Positions 1 through 7,265 of a stretch of DNA of 35,158 nucleotides are shown here, piece by piece (the stretch's first letter is position 1; every line of letters starts with the position of its first letter). The notes beneath the pieces are model-generated. The model saw only the letters and a program-made list of their open reading frames with translations. It did not search any database and was not told the origin of the DNA. A program made the position numbers and the translations under genes. The stretch lies in assembly GCA_022510445.1 (NCBI GenBank), contig JAFLTN010000014.1, positions 1 to 35,158 on the forward strand. Direction: 5' to 3'. Source of the DNA: Muribaculaceae bacterium (lineage in GTDB: Bacteria > Bacteroidota > Bacteroidia > Bacteroidales > Muribaculaceae).

Positions 1-879
1 ACTCCTGAAGATATGCCCGTTATTTGGGAATATCTAAAATTGGAAAAAGGCAGAACCACAGATTTCTCTTATGGAGGGGTATTAATGTGGATAGATTATT
101 TTAAATATGAGTATGCCATAGAAAACGACACCCTTTATATCAAAGGAGTTGTCGAGAATGACCTTAGCAAACCTGCCTTTTCGTTTCCGATAGGCACTCT
201 TCCTTTTTCCGAAACGATAAAACCTCTGCGCAGATACTGTGAGGAAAATAATCTGACACTTGAATTCTCAGCCGTACCGGAATATGCAATTCCGGAAATG
301 GAGAAACTTAACCCCGTCAGCATCGAAGAACTATCAGATTGGGGAGATTATATTTATGAAAGCGAACGTCTGGCCGGCTTGGCCGGTAAGAAAATGGAAA
401 AGAAACGTAATCATGTCCATCAGTTCGAGTCACACTATCCTGAGTTTAAATTTCTTCCATTGACTTCTGAAAATGCAGATGATGCACTTGCTTTTATGGA
501 TATTTTTGAAAATGAGGGCGATAAAAACCCGATAGCAGCGGAGGAACGTCTGCTGTCCCGATTCTTGATTTCCCGGATAAAATCCGGTGATAAAGAATTA
601 AAAGGCGGAATCCTCTATGTCGGAAAAGAAGTGGCGGCTTATACAATAGGCGATATTAAAAATGACACTCTGTTTATTCATGTCGAAAAAGCACTAAGAA
701 AATTCTTAGGAAGCTATGAAATGATTAATTGGCTGTTTGCCAAAGAAATGTGTAATAAAAATCCAAATATAAGATTCATCAACCGTGAAGATGATTCCGG
801 GGATCCGGGTCTTAGGTTCGCAAAAGAATCTTATCATCCGGCTGAAATCCTCAAGAAGTATAATGTAATTTTCTCCTGA
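1..879 (+). CDS. DUF2156 domain protein (5'-truncated by window edge)
   Basis: The reading frame is open from base 1 and the first in-frame ATG is at 13. The four codons before it (T-P-E-D) fit the family's N-terminus, so the true start probably lies just upstream of the window. About 292 residues are visible, close to full length. The protein resembles Bacteroidetes DUF2156 proteins, whose fold is related to the C-terminal aminoacyl-transferase domain of phosphatidylglycerol lysyltransferases (tandem GNAT-like). Supporting segments are the early GRTTDFSYGGVLMW stretch and the central WGDYIYESERLAGLAGKKM plus KKRNHVHQFE region. No signal peptide or membrane segment is seen, so it is probably cytosolic. 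The substrate is unknown; transfer of an amino acid or acyl group is possible from the fold, but nothing here shows it. The next gene starts 73 bases downstream on the same strand behind its own promoter-like element. Confidence 0.8.
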   Translation, partial: TPEDMPVIWEYLKLEKGRTTDFSYGGVLMWIDYFKYEYAIENDTLYIKGVVENDLSKPAFSFPIGTLPFSETIKPLRRYCEENNLTLEFSAVPEYAIPEMEKLNPVSIEELSDWGDYIYESERLAGLAGKKMEKKRNHVHQFESHYPEFKFLPLTSENADDALAFMDIFENEGDKNPIAAEERLLSRFLISRIKSGDKELKGGILYVGKEVAAYTIGDIKNDTLFIHVEKALRKFLGSYEMINWLFAKEMCNKNPNIRFINREDDSGDPGLRFAKESYHPAEILKKYNVIFS

Positions 880-925
880 AACTTTTCACCTTTACTTTCC
901 GACTGATAATATTGCTTTTTTTGAT

Positions 926-933
926 TAACTTTG
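926..933 (+). promoter_or_regulatory. Putative -7 element of the mannosyltransferase gene
   Basis: TAACTTTG matches the Bacteroidetes -7 consensus TAnnTTTG and ends 19 bases before the ATG at 953. I see no good TTTG -33 element at the usual 19-21 base distance, so this is supported by the -7 box alone. Confidence 0.4.
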
Positions 934-952
934 CTTTGGAAAAAGAAAAAGA

Positions 953-1684
953 ATGAGCGACGTACTGGTTATTATCCCCACCTACAACGAAATAGAGAAT
1001 ATCAGGGCTATCATAGAAAAGGTAATGTCTTATCCTGATAACTTCGATATTCTGATAATTGATGATAACTCTCCCGATGGGACGGCACAAGAAGTAGAGG
1101 CCTTGCAGAAGGAATATCCCGGAAGACTTTTCCTGGAAAAGCGTTCAGGGAAATTGGGATTAGGCACTGCCTATATCCATGGATTCAAATGGGCTCTCCA
1201 AAGAGATTACGGGTATATAATCGAAATGGATGCCGATTTCTCACATAACCCCGACGATCTGACACGACTTTATCATAACAGCAAGGATAAGGGCTTTGAC
1301 GTCTCTATAGGCTCAAGGTATATTTCAGGAGTAAATGTAGTGAATTGGCCCATGGGCCGCGTGCTCATGTCTTATTTTGCTTCGGCTTATGTCAGACTTA
1401 TAACCGGAATGAATCTCAGGGATGCCACTGCCGGTTTTGTCTGTTATCGCAGAAGAGTTCTTGAATCTATCCAACTCGATAACATTGAATTCAAGGGCTA
1501 TGCATTTCAGATTGAAATGAAATTCAAAAGTCATATCAAAGGATTTAGGATTTCTGAACTTCCGATTATTTTTATCAACCGTCAGCTCGGAACCTCGAAG
1601 ATGAACAGTTCTATTTTCGGGGAAGCCGTTTTGGGAGTGATAAAACTAAAATTTGACAGTTTCTTCAGAAAGAAAAAATTCTAA
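953..1684 (+). CDS. Polyprenol-phosphate mannose synthase-like GT2 glycosyltransferase
   Basis: A 243-residue GT-A family 2 glycosyltransferase of the DPM1/Ppm1 type, expected to transfer a sugar (typically mannose from GDP-mannose) to polyprenyl phosphate on the cytoplasmic face of the inner membrane. Visible motifs are the N-terminal IIPTYNE strand (residues 7-13), DDNSPDGT (37-44), which binds the nucleotide, and the metal-binding DxD inside EMDADFSHNP (91-100). The protein ends soon after the catalytic domain with a basic tail and has no C-terminal membrane segments, so it matches the short soluble DPM1-like form rather than the fused GtrB/ArnC type. In Bacteroidetes such enzymes can feed lipid-linked sugars to protein O-glycosylation or glycolipid synthesis; the role here is inferred. 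The donor sugar cannot be read from sequence. The gene converges on the DUF3843 gene with a 46-base gap holding no clear terminator. Confidence 0.88.
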   Translation: MSDVLVIIPTYNEIENIRAIIEKVMSYPDNFDILIIDDNSPDGTAQEVEALQKEYPGRLFLEKRSGKLGLGTAYIHGFKWALQRDYGYIIEMDADFSHNPDDLTRLYHNSKDKGFDVSIGSRYISGVNVVNWPMGRVLMSYFASAYVRLITGMNLRDATAGFVCYRRRVLESIQLDNIEFKGYAFQIEMKFKSHIKGFRISELPIIFINRQLGTSKMNSSIFGEAVLGVIKLKFDSFFRKKKF

Positions 1685-1730
1685 AGGAAAGACCCTGGCC
1701 ATCTGAGTTTCAGGACCGATTACAATAGGT

Positions 1731-2930
1731 TCAGTCTCCTCTGTAATAACCTTGAAGATAGCATCTCGCTATAAAATCCCAGTTAGATTTCACCAGTTCA
1801 GAATCAGTGGTATCGGGGAAGGCAGCATCCGGCAGCCACCCTTTTTCGCATACAAATCTCAAAAGATCTCCGGGACACCGTCCTCTTTCAGTGAGAAGGT
1901 CTATGGAATGAGCTGTTGCATATGTCTTATCGTATAATGTGTTATCCGGATCTGCTATACATTTTGCCACATTTCGTGCAAGAAGCATCCCTTTTTGAGG
2001 ATCCACCATCAAAACAAAATCTTTGTCATTTTTAACTTGGGAAAGATGTTGCTCATCAGGTTCCCATCCCAGAGCCTCAATGAAGAATCTGTTCATTTCC
2101 TCATAAGTGGCAAAATATTGAAGCACCTTCCCGCCGGTGTAATTAGTGAATAAAGTATAATATTTATGTTCTTTTTCAGACACCGGTTGTTTTGTTCCGG
2201 GCGAAGTTTTTCCCTCTATGATAAGATAAAGCCATTCTCCAAGATAAAGTGCAAGCGGACCAGTCGGATCCTGACCCATAGAGATCTCAAGTCTTTTTTG
2301 CATCTCCATCACACCCTCTTCCGTATTCAGGTCATATTCAGCGGAATATTCGGCCAAGGTCATGGCGAAAGCCGGGGTCATAAGATAACAATGAAGGAAA
2401 AGCCAGCTTCCAAGTTTAAGTATCGACTCTGCATCTTCTTTAGAATGAATCTCGAGTTCTTTAGCCATGCTGTAATCTTCCGGAATGGGCGCTTCATCAT
2501 AAACTTTCGCTAATTCTTCAAACCAGACAACAGCACCTTCTGTTATTTCCGGATCTAACGGATTCCAAACCCTGCGGTTCTCATAGTTCATTGATAAAGC
2601 ATACCAGACCATGAATTTAACATCTGCTTCATTCAATTCGTAATCCGTGTATTCTTCACCGGTTGAAAAGAATGGCACCGTAAAGCCATAGAGTCTTCGG
2701 TTTTCATTTATAAAACTTCTCCAAATTCCGGCATCACAAATCACATCCTGGTAATATCCAATCAGACAGAGAGCGGCCCTTTCCTTTACCTTTTCAGGAT
2801 AAGAAGGGAAAAGATTCCTTTCTTTTGCAATCGTTATCAGAGTGTTGCAAAGATCAAAATAAAACTTATCGGTTGATGTCTCCTCCGGAGCGGCAGGCTG
2901 TCGCAGGAGAAACTGTGGCTTAGTAATCAT
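1731..2930 (-). CDS. DUF3843 family protein, function unknown
   Basis: A 399-residue protein resembling the Bacteroidetes-specific DUF3843 family, which is about 400 residues long and was defined from gut metagenomes; I make the assignment from memory. No signal peptide, membrane segment or recognisable catalytic motif is visible. It is acidic and rich in Trp and Tyr, with many helical-looking segments. It begins with MITKPQFLLRQPAAPEE, and its ATG lies 15 bases after the hisS stop, so it is probably co-transcribed downstream of hisS. No function can be named; the operon position suggests a housekeeping cytosolic role but is weak evidence. The frame is intact and its codon use resembles its neighbours. 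Confidence 0.75.
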   Translation of the reverse strand: MITKPQFLLRQPAAPEETSTDKFYFDLCNTLITIAKERNLFPSYPEKVKERAALCLIGYYQDVICDAGIWRSFINENRRLYGFTVPFFSTGEEYTDYELNEADVKFMVWYALSMNYENRRVWNPLDPEITEGAVVWFEELAKVYDEAPIPEDYSMAKELEIHSKEDAESILKLGSWLFLHCYLMTPAFAMTLAEYSAEYDLNTEEGVMEMQKRLEISMGQDPTGPLALYLGEWLYLIIEGKTSPGTKQPVSEKEHKYYTLFTNYTGGKVLQYFATYEEMNRFFIEALGWEPDEQHLSQVKNDKDFVLMVDPQKGMLLARNVAKCIADPDNTLYDKTYATAHSIDLLTERGRCPGDLLRFVCEKGWLPDAAFPDTTDSELVKSNWDFIARCYLQGYYRGD

Positions 2931-2945
2931 AACTACCTTTTGAGT

Positions 2946-4307
2946 TTAACTTAAGGTTTCAATAAGCTCAGATTCCGTGAGGCGTTTCTGTTCTCCGGTT
3001 TTCATATTTTTGAGATTTATGACACCCTCCTGCATTTCCGTCTCTCCGATTATGGCCACATAGGGGATATTGAGAGAATCAGCATATCCCATCTGTTTCT
3101 TCATTTTGGAAGAATCGGGATATAGTTCACAGGCAATTCCGCTTTTTCTTAGGCTATTAACAGCTTTCATGGAAGCTTCAGCTTCTTTTTCTCCGAAATT
3201 TACAAAAAGAACCTTAACACTTTCTGAAATATTTTCAGGATAGAGATTGAGCTGGTTCAGTACGTCGTAAATCCTATCGGCTCCGAAAGATATACCAACC
3301 CCCGATAGTCCTGACATTCCGAAAACTCCTGTAAGATTATCGTATCTTCCACCCCCTGTTATACTTCCTATCTCCACGTCGAGAGCTTTAACCTCAATTA
3401 TTGTACCCGTGTAATAATTAAGACCTCTGGCTAATGAAACATCTATGTCGAGGCAACAATCATGTCCAAGAGAATCGAAACCGTTTACTACCGTCTTCAA
3501 TTCTTCTATACCTTTCATGCCGATTTCCGAATCTTTGAGAAGACTCTCCAAGATTTGTAGCTTTTCATTGTTGGAGCCTTTAAGTTCCAGCAGAGGCTGA
3601 AGTTTCTCTATTGATTCTTCCTGAATACCCTTATCTCTTAATTCCTCCTTTACCTTTTCGATTCCGATTTTGTCTATTTTATCGATAGCTACGGTTATAT
3701 CCGTTAATTTTTCCGTCTCTCCGATTATTTCTGCTATTCCGCTGAGTATTTTTCTGTTATTAAGCTTTATGGCTACCCTTATTTTCAATTTTTTGAAAAC
3801 TGTGTCTATCATTGAAAGAAGTTCAACCTCATTCCATAAGGAATCACTTCCCACCACATCTGCATCACATTGATAGAATTCTCTATAACGTCCTTTCTGC
3901 GGTCGGTCAGCTCTCCACACCGGCTGAATCTGATATCTCTTGAATGGCATCTGAAGATCCCCGCGGTATTGAACCACGAATCTTGCAAAAGGAACGGTCA
4001 GGTCATAGCGTAGTCCTTTCTCACAGATTTTTGTTGTCAGTCTTCCCAAATTTCTTTCATTGAAATCTGTTTCAGAAACATCCTTAAGAAAATCTCCGGA
4101 ATTAAGGATTTTAAAGAGTAATTTGTCTCCTTCCTCTCCATATTTACCCATTAATGTGGAAAGGTTTTCCATAGCCGGAGTTTCTATCTGTAAATAGCCG
4201 AATAACTTGAAAGTGGATTTTATTGTATCGAATATATAGTTTCTTCTCGCCATTTCGACCGGTGAGAAATCTCTTGTTCCTTTTGGGATGGATGGTTTAA
4301 CTGCCAT
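2946..4307 (-). CDS. hisS: Histidyl-tRNA synthetase
   Basis: A 453-residue class II aminoacyl-tRNA synthetase that charges tRNA-His. The N-terminus ([13 protein letters not shown]) is the typical HisRS opening. The core contains the [11 protein letters not shown] segment, class II motif 2 ([19 protein letters not shown]), the HisRS signature [14 protein letters not shown], the GGGRYDNL loop and a motif 3-like [11 protein letters not shown]-terminal anticodon-binding alpha/beta domain follows (from [15 protein letters not shown]). Length is normal for the Bacteroidetes branch. It starts 113 bases downstream of the PorT-like gene and is followed after 15 bases by the DUF3843 gene. I found no T-box or other leader regulator in the upstream gap. 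Confidence 0.97.
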   Translation of the reverse strand: MAVKPSIPKGTRDFSPVEMARRNYIFDTIKSTFKLFGYLQIETPAMENLSTLMGKYGEEGDKLLFKILNSGDFLKDVSETDFNERNLGRLTTKICEKGLRYDLTVPFARFVVQYRGDLQMPFKRYQIQPVWRADRPQKGRYREFYQCDADVVGSDSLWNEVELLSMIDTVFKKLKIRVAIKLNNRKILSGIAEIIGETEKLTDITVAIDKIDKIGIEKVKEELRDKGIQEESIEKLQPLLELKGSNNEKLQILESLLKDSEIGMKGIEELKTVVNGFDSLGHDCCLDIDVSLARGLNYYTGTIIEVKALDVEIGSITGGGRYDNLTGVFGMSGLSGVGISFGADRIYDVLNQLNLYPENISESVKVLFVNFGEKEAEASMKAVNSLRKSGIACELYPDSSKMKKQMGYADSLNIPYVAIIGETEMQEGVINLKNMKTGEQKRLTESELIETLS

Positions 4308-4420
4308 GACTCAATTATTTATCTTTATAACTATTTGCTTATTCAACTTTTGCTTGCCCAAGCAAACTTGAATTACTAATCTTATTTCCTTGTTCTATTC
4401 CGTTTTCCTGCGGGATAAAT

Positions 4421-5140
4421 TTATTTTACTCTGAACCAATAACCTATAGTTGCGGAAAGACTCATCTGATTTGATCCGTTGAAATAGTCTGCGCGTTGGG
4501 ACGGCATTATATTGGAGAGTCCAAAATAAAACCTACATTCCACAAAAATGGAATTCCTTTTCGTAAAATTGAATTCAACGCCGGCAGCCGCAGAAATACC
4601 ATAATCTATCTTATGGCTCACAGGTAGCAACATCTGTTCGTTTATTCTGTTAACATTCGGGAAATCGGGTAAAGTTTTCATTTCATCGGGATTAAAATTT
4701 GCTTTGGTTTTCTCTCCCAGGAAAAGGCCGACCTGAGGTCCCGCATTAAAGAAAAACCGTGCCCTGCGTCCAAAGAAAACATGTGCCAGTGCAGCCAATT
4801 CCGCATAATCCGTTGTGCGGGCATAGTTATAGGGAGCTCCCTCAAAGTTCTCTTTCCAGCCTCTTTGAGCAAAACCAAGTTCTCCGATTATTCCGAAATG
4901 ATTTTCTTCAACATATCTTACCATAATGCCTCCGGTGTAACCGATATTAAAAGATTGAGTGACATGCGGAGTAAAGAAGACCCTTGAAAAATCCATTCCT
5001 GCTTTAGCTCCGATTGCCACATTTGCATCATAATGGGTTTGAGCCGAGGCAGATGAAACAGTTAATAATGATAACAGTATCATTATTAATTTTAACGGAC
5101 ATTTTGAAAAAAATGTGATCAATTTTCGGGAAACTCTCAT
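4421..5140 (-). CDS. PorT-family outer-membrane beta-barrel protein
   Basis: A 239-residue exported protein. An N-terminal hydrophobic stretch (KLIMILLSLLTVSSASAQ) looks like a signal peptide cleaved after SAQ. The rest shows the alternating strand pattern and glycine/aromatic spacing of a small 8-stranded outer-membrane barrel (for example GAKAGMDFSRVFF and GGIMVRYVEENHFGIIGELG), ending in the aromatic-containing strand SLSATIGYWFRVK. This matches the PorT/OMP_b-brl_2 family. PorT itself belongs to the type IX secretion system, but most family members are unassigned and no other T9SS gene is present here. Its ATG overlaps the stop of the upstream LysM protein (ATGA), so the two are probably translationally coupled and may act together in the envelope. 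Confidence 0.82.
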   Translation of the reverse strand: MRVSRKLITFFSKCPLKLIMILLSLLTVSSASAQTHYDANVAIGAKAGMDFSRVFFTPHVTQSFNIGYTGGIMVRYVEENHFGIIGELGFAQRGWKENFEGAPYNYARTTDYAELAALAHVFFGRRARFFFNAGPQVGLFLGEKTKANFNPDEMKTLPDFPNVNRINEQMLLPVSHKIDYGISAAAGVEFNFTKRNSIFVECRFYFGLSNIMPSQRADYFNGSNQMSLSATIGYWFRVK

Positions 5141-7071
5141 TTAACTAAAATTTTTTCAACTCTTCCTTCCGGATGAAACTGGAGCAAATATCCGTTGGTA
5201 TTAATAAAACCACCCCAATTGTTAACTCTGTTCAATACAATTTCAGACTGAAGAGCCAGATCGTTCGAACCGGATATGCCTGAATTGAAATCTCCTCCGT
5301 TCAGGGCCACAACAGGTATGAAATAATTGGCACAATCATATCCGCTCGCTGCAAAGTTCGGGAAAGACCTTACTGGACTTCCGGCAAACATTTCTTCATA
5401 TTTTTCGCAGAAGATATTCCAGTCACTGCTCTCTTCATCAAGCCAGACTCTTGCCGGGATAATTATTTCATTTTCACCGAAACGGTCGCCATAATCATCA
5501 ATCAGGGCAGCCCAGTTTGTGCGTCCTACAATATTGATATCGGCGGCGGGATAAGTCTCTTTTATATTTTCTATCGCCTGCAGGAAATCTCCAACTTCAT
5601 CTTTTTTAACGGGGTAGGCATAAATCAGCAATGAATCCATAATATTGGGTTCATAGAGACTAAGATCCTCTATGCTGACAGATTCATGCACACCGTTGAA
5701 ACTGTTTAACAATTCAATTGCCATCCCGTCTGATTCATCTTCATCGCCGACCATGATAAGTTGCCTGTAACTATTCTCCTCATGAATTTTACCGGCAAGA
5801 TGCTCATAAAGATAAGACGATGGCGGCAAAATCTGCACTATGGAAGAATTATCTTCAAACAGATCGTTTTTAAGATCAAAGACATTTACTATCTGAACGT
5901 TATTACTGTTTCCGTAATCAGCCAGGAAAAGCGGGAAAGCCTTGTCGGCCGTCACAATTATCAGATTAGGCTCATAATATTCCAGATTTTCCGATAACAG
6001 ATTTGGCGCAACCCTTCCATCCATCACCTTAAGGTCGATCCTGTAAGGTGTCGATTCCATTCCGGATAATCCTACGAGGAATCCTCTCGTGAAATCTATG
6101 TCTTTTTTCGATGAAGGATCATCAAGAATAAGGGCTATACGGACTTCTGTAAGCCTTTCCTTATCAGCAGGCACCCCATGAATAGAATCATAAATCTCCC
6201 GGATTCCTTCTGAGGTCAATTCTCTTGGGTCTTCAAATTCAATCTCTTTTTCAACCTCAACAGTTTCCACAATTGGCACCGTTACGACCTCGTGGGCCTT
6301 GGGATTTTCCTGTGAAGAGTTATTCGCTTCTTTCAATATTTCCTCTTCCACACCGGTTTTTTCTGAAATTGAACTCCAGGTATCGTCTTTTTCAACCTTA
6401 TAATTTTCAACTTTTGCGAGTCGTTCCTCTTCAACAAGCTTTGTTCTGATTCTATTTAGATTTGAATTCAAAGTCACCCGGACGGTCTCCCCTATCTTAA
6501 ACTTTTTTTCGGTCAGACCGGGATTGTCTTTCAACAAGGTTTCTATGGAAGTATTGAATTTTTGTGCCACAGAATATAAAGTGTCACCGGGTTTGATTTT
6601 ATAATAATAATATTTGGCATTTTCATTCTGTTCCAACACCAGTGTCTCTCCTGTCTTAAGCCCTTGTTTGGTTGAAGGATAAGCCTGATAGATCATCTCA
6701 AGGGGAATTTCATACTGCTTTGAGATTCCATAAACCGTTTCCCCTTTTTTTACAGTATGTTCAATCGGTTCAGGTTCAAAATAAGAAAGCTGATTTCCTG
6801 ATGATTCATCTTTTTTATCAAACACATCATCAATAGGATAGTAAAGTCGGCTACCTTTTTTCAAATTTGAAGCAGCTTCCGGATTGAGTCTCACAAGTTC
6901 ATCGATATTCCAGTCGAACTTCCTGGCTATGCCATAGAGAGATTCTCCTCGTTTTGTCTCATAGTAATAATATTCTTTCCCAAGCATTTCGGTTGTGGGA
7001 AGTTTCAATTTATCTCCATGCACAGACAAACTTATGGAAAAAAGCAAAAGAAGCAGAAGCCTTCTTATCAT
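5137..7071 (-). CDS. PBP1-fold and LysM domain protein (exported)
   Basis: A 644-residue exported protein. Residues 1-19 form a signal peptide (MIRRLLLLLLFSISLSVHG). Four LysM-like repeats follow at about 36-79, 104-147, 155-200 and 223-266, with the typical openings RGESLYGIA, KGETVYGIS, PGDTLYSVA and KDDTWSSIS; the fourth is the most divergent. LysM binds the glycan backbone of peptidoglycan. Residues from about 310 to the end resemble a type 1 periplasmic-binding fold (IALILDDPSSKKDIDFTRGF, then LIIVTADKAFPLFLADYG, then ANYFIPVVALNGG). In this phylum such proteins are annotated 'PBP1 and LysM domain-containing'; the ligand is unknown. A wall-anchored sensor or peptidoglycan-synthase regulator, by loose analogy with the PBP-fold of LpoA, is inference. 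The stop overlaps the start of the PorT-like gene. Confidence 0.87.
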   Translation of the reverse strand: MIRRLLLLLLFSISLSVHGDKLKLPTTEMLGKEYYYYETKRGESLYGIARKFDWNIDELVRLNPEAASNLKKGSRLYYPIDDVFDKKDESSGNQLSYFEPEPIEHTVKKGETVYGISKQYEIPLEMIYQAYPSTKQGLKTGETLVLEQNENAKYYYYKIKPGDTLYSVAQKFNTSIETLLKDNPGLTEKKFKIGETVRVTLNSNLNRIRTKLVEEERLAKVENYKVEKDDTWSSISEKTGVEEEILKEANNSSQENPKAHEVVTVPIVETVEVEKEIEFEDPRELTSEGIREIYDSIHGVPADKERLTEVRIALILDDPSSKKDIDFTRGFLVGLSGMESTPYRIDLKVMDGRVAPNLLSENLEYYEPNLIIVTADKAFPLFLADYGNSNNVQIVNVFDLKNDLFEDNSSIVQILPPSSYLYEHLAGKIHEENSYRQLIMVGDEDESDGMAIELLNSFNGVHESVSIEDLSLYEPNIMDSLLIYAYPVKKDEVGDFLQAIENIKETYPAADINIVGRTNWAALIDDYGDRFGENEIIIPARVWLDEESSDWNIFCEKYEEMFAGSPVRSFPNFAASGYDCANYFIPVVALNGGDFNSGISGSNDLALQSEIVLNRVNNWGGFINTNGYLLQFHPEGRVEKILVK

Positions 7072-7111
7072 TTCAAAGTCTTGATTAAAATTTTAAAATT
7101 AGATACTTATG

Positions 7112-7119
7112 CAAAATTA
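7112..7119 (-). promoter_or_regulatory. Putative -7 element for the LysM/PorT operon
   Basis: On the minus strand this reads TAATTTTG, matching TAnnTTTG, about 40 bases before the LysM gene ATG. No clear -33 TTTG is seen at the usual spacing. Confidence 0.35.
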
Positions 7120-7208
7120 ATAAAAAATACCATCCGTTTAAGGTGTTTCGATATCTTGATTTCATATATTTGTCCTTTTCTCCGCAGGTGATTTCTATCG
7201 TTTGCCAT

Positions 7209-7245
7209 ATTTAAAAGATCGGGTTGGCAAATTGCCAACCCGATC
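7209..7245 (-). terminator. Intrinsic terminator after the M16 protease gene
   Basis: A perfect palindrome lies at 7217-7245: a 12-14 bp GC-rich stem (GATCGGGTTGGC paired with its complement) around a short AT loop. On the minus strand it is followed by TTTTAAAT. It sits 20 bases past the M16 stop codon and is the strongest hairpin in the window. Confidence 0.85.
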
Positions 7246-7265
7246 CTTATTTATAAAGGTGAATA

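Noticed and set aside
2166..2513. Open frame of 115 codons on the plus strand
   Set aside because: Antisense to the DUF3843 gene, with no start context or recognisable domain.
4352..4366. Inverted repeat TTGCTTG/CAAGCAA between hisS and the PorT-like gene
   Set aside because: The stem is only 7-8 bp and no T-run follows on the minus strand, so I do not call it a terminator.
4421..5140. Type IX secretion locus suggested by the PorT-like protein
   Set aside because: No PorK/L/M/N, Sov or PorU-like gene is present, and the PorT-like family is broad. A T9SS call is not supported.
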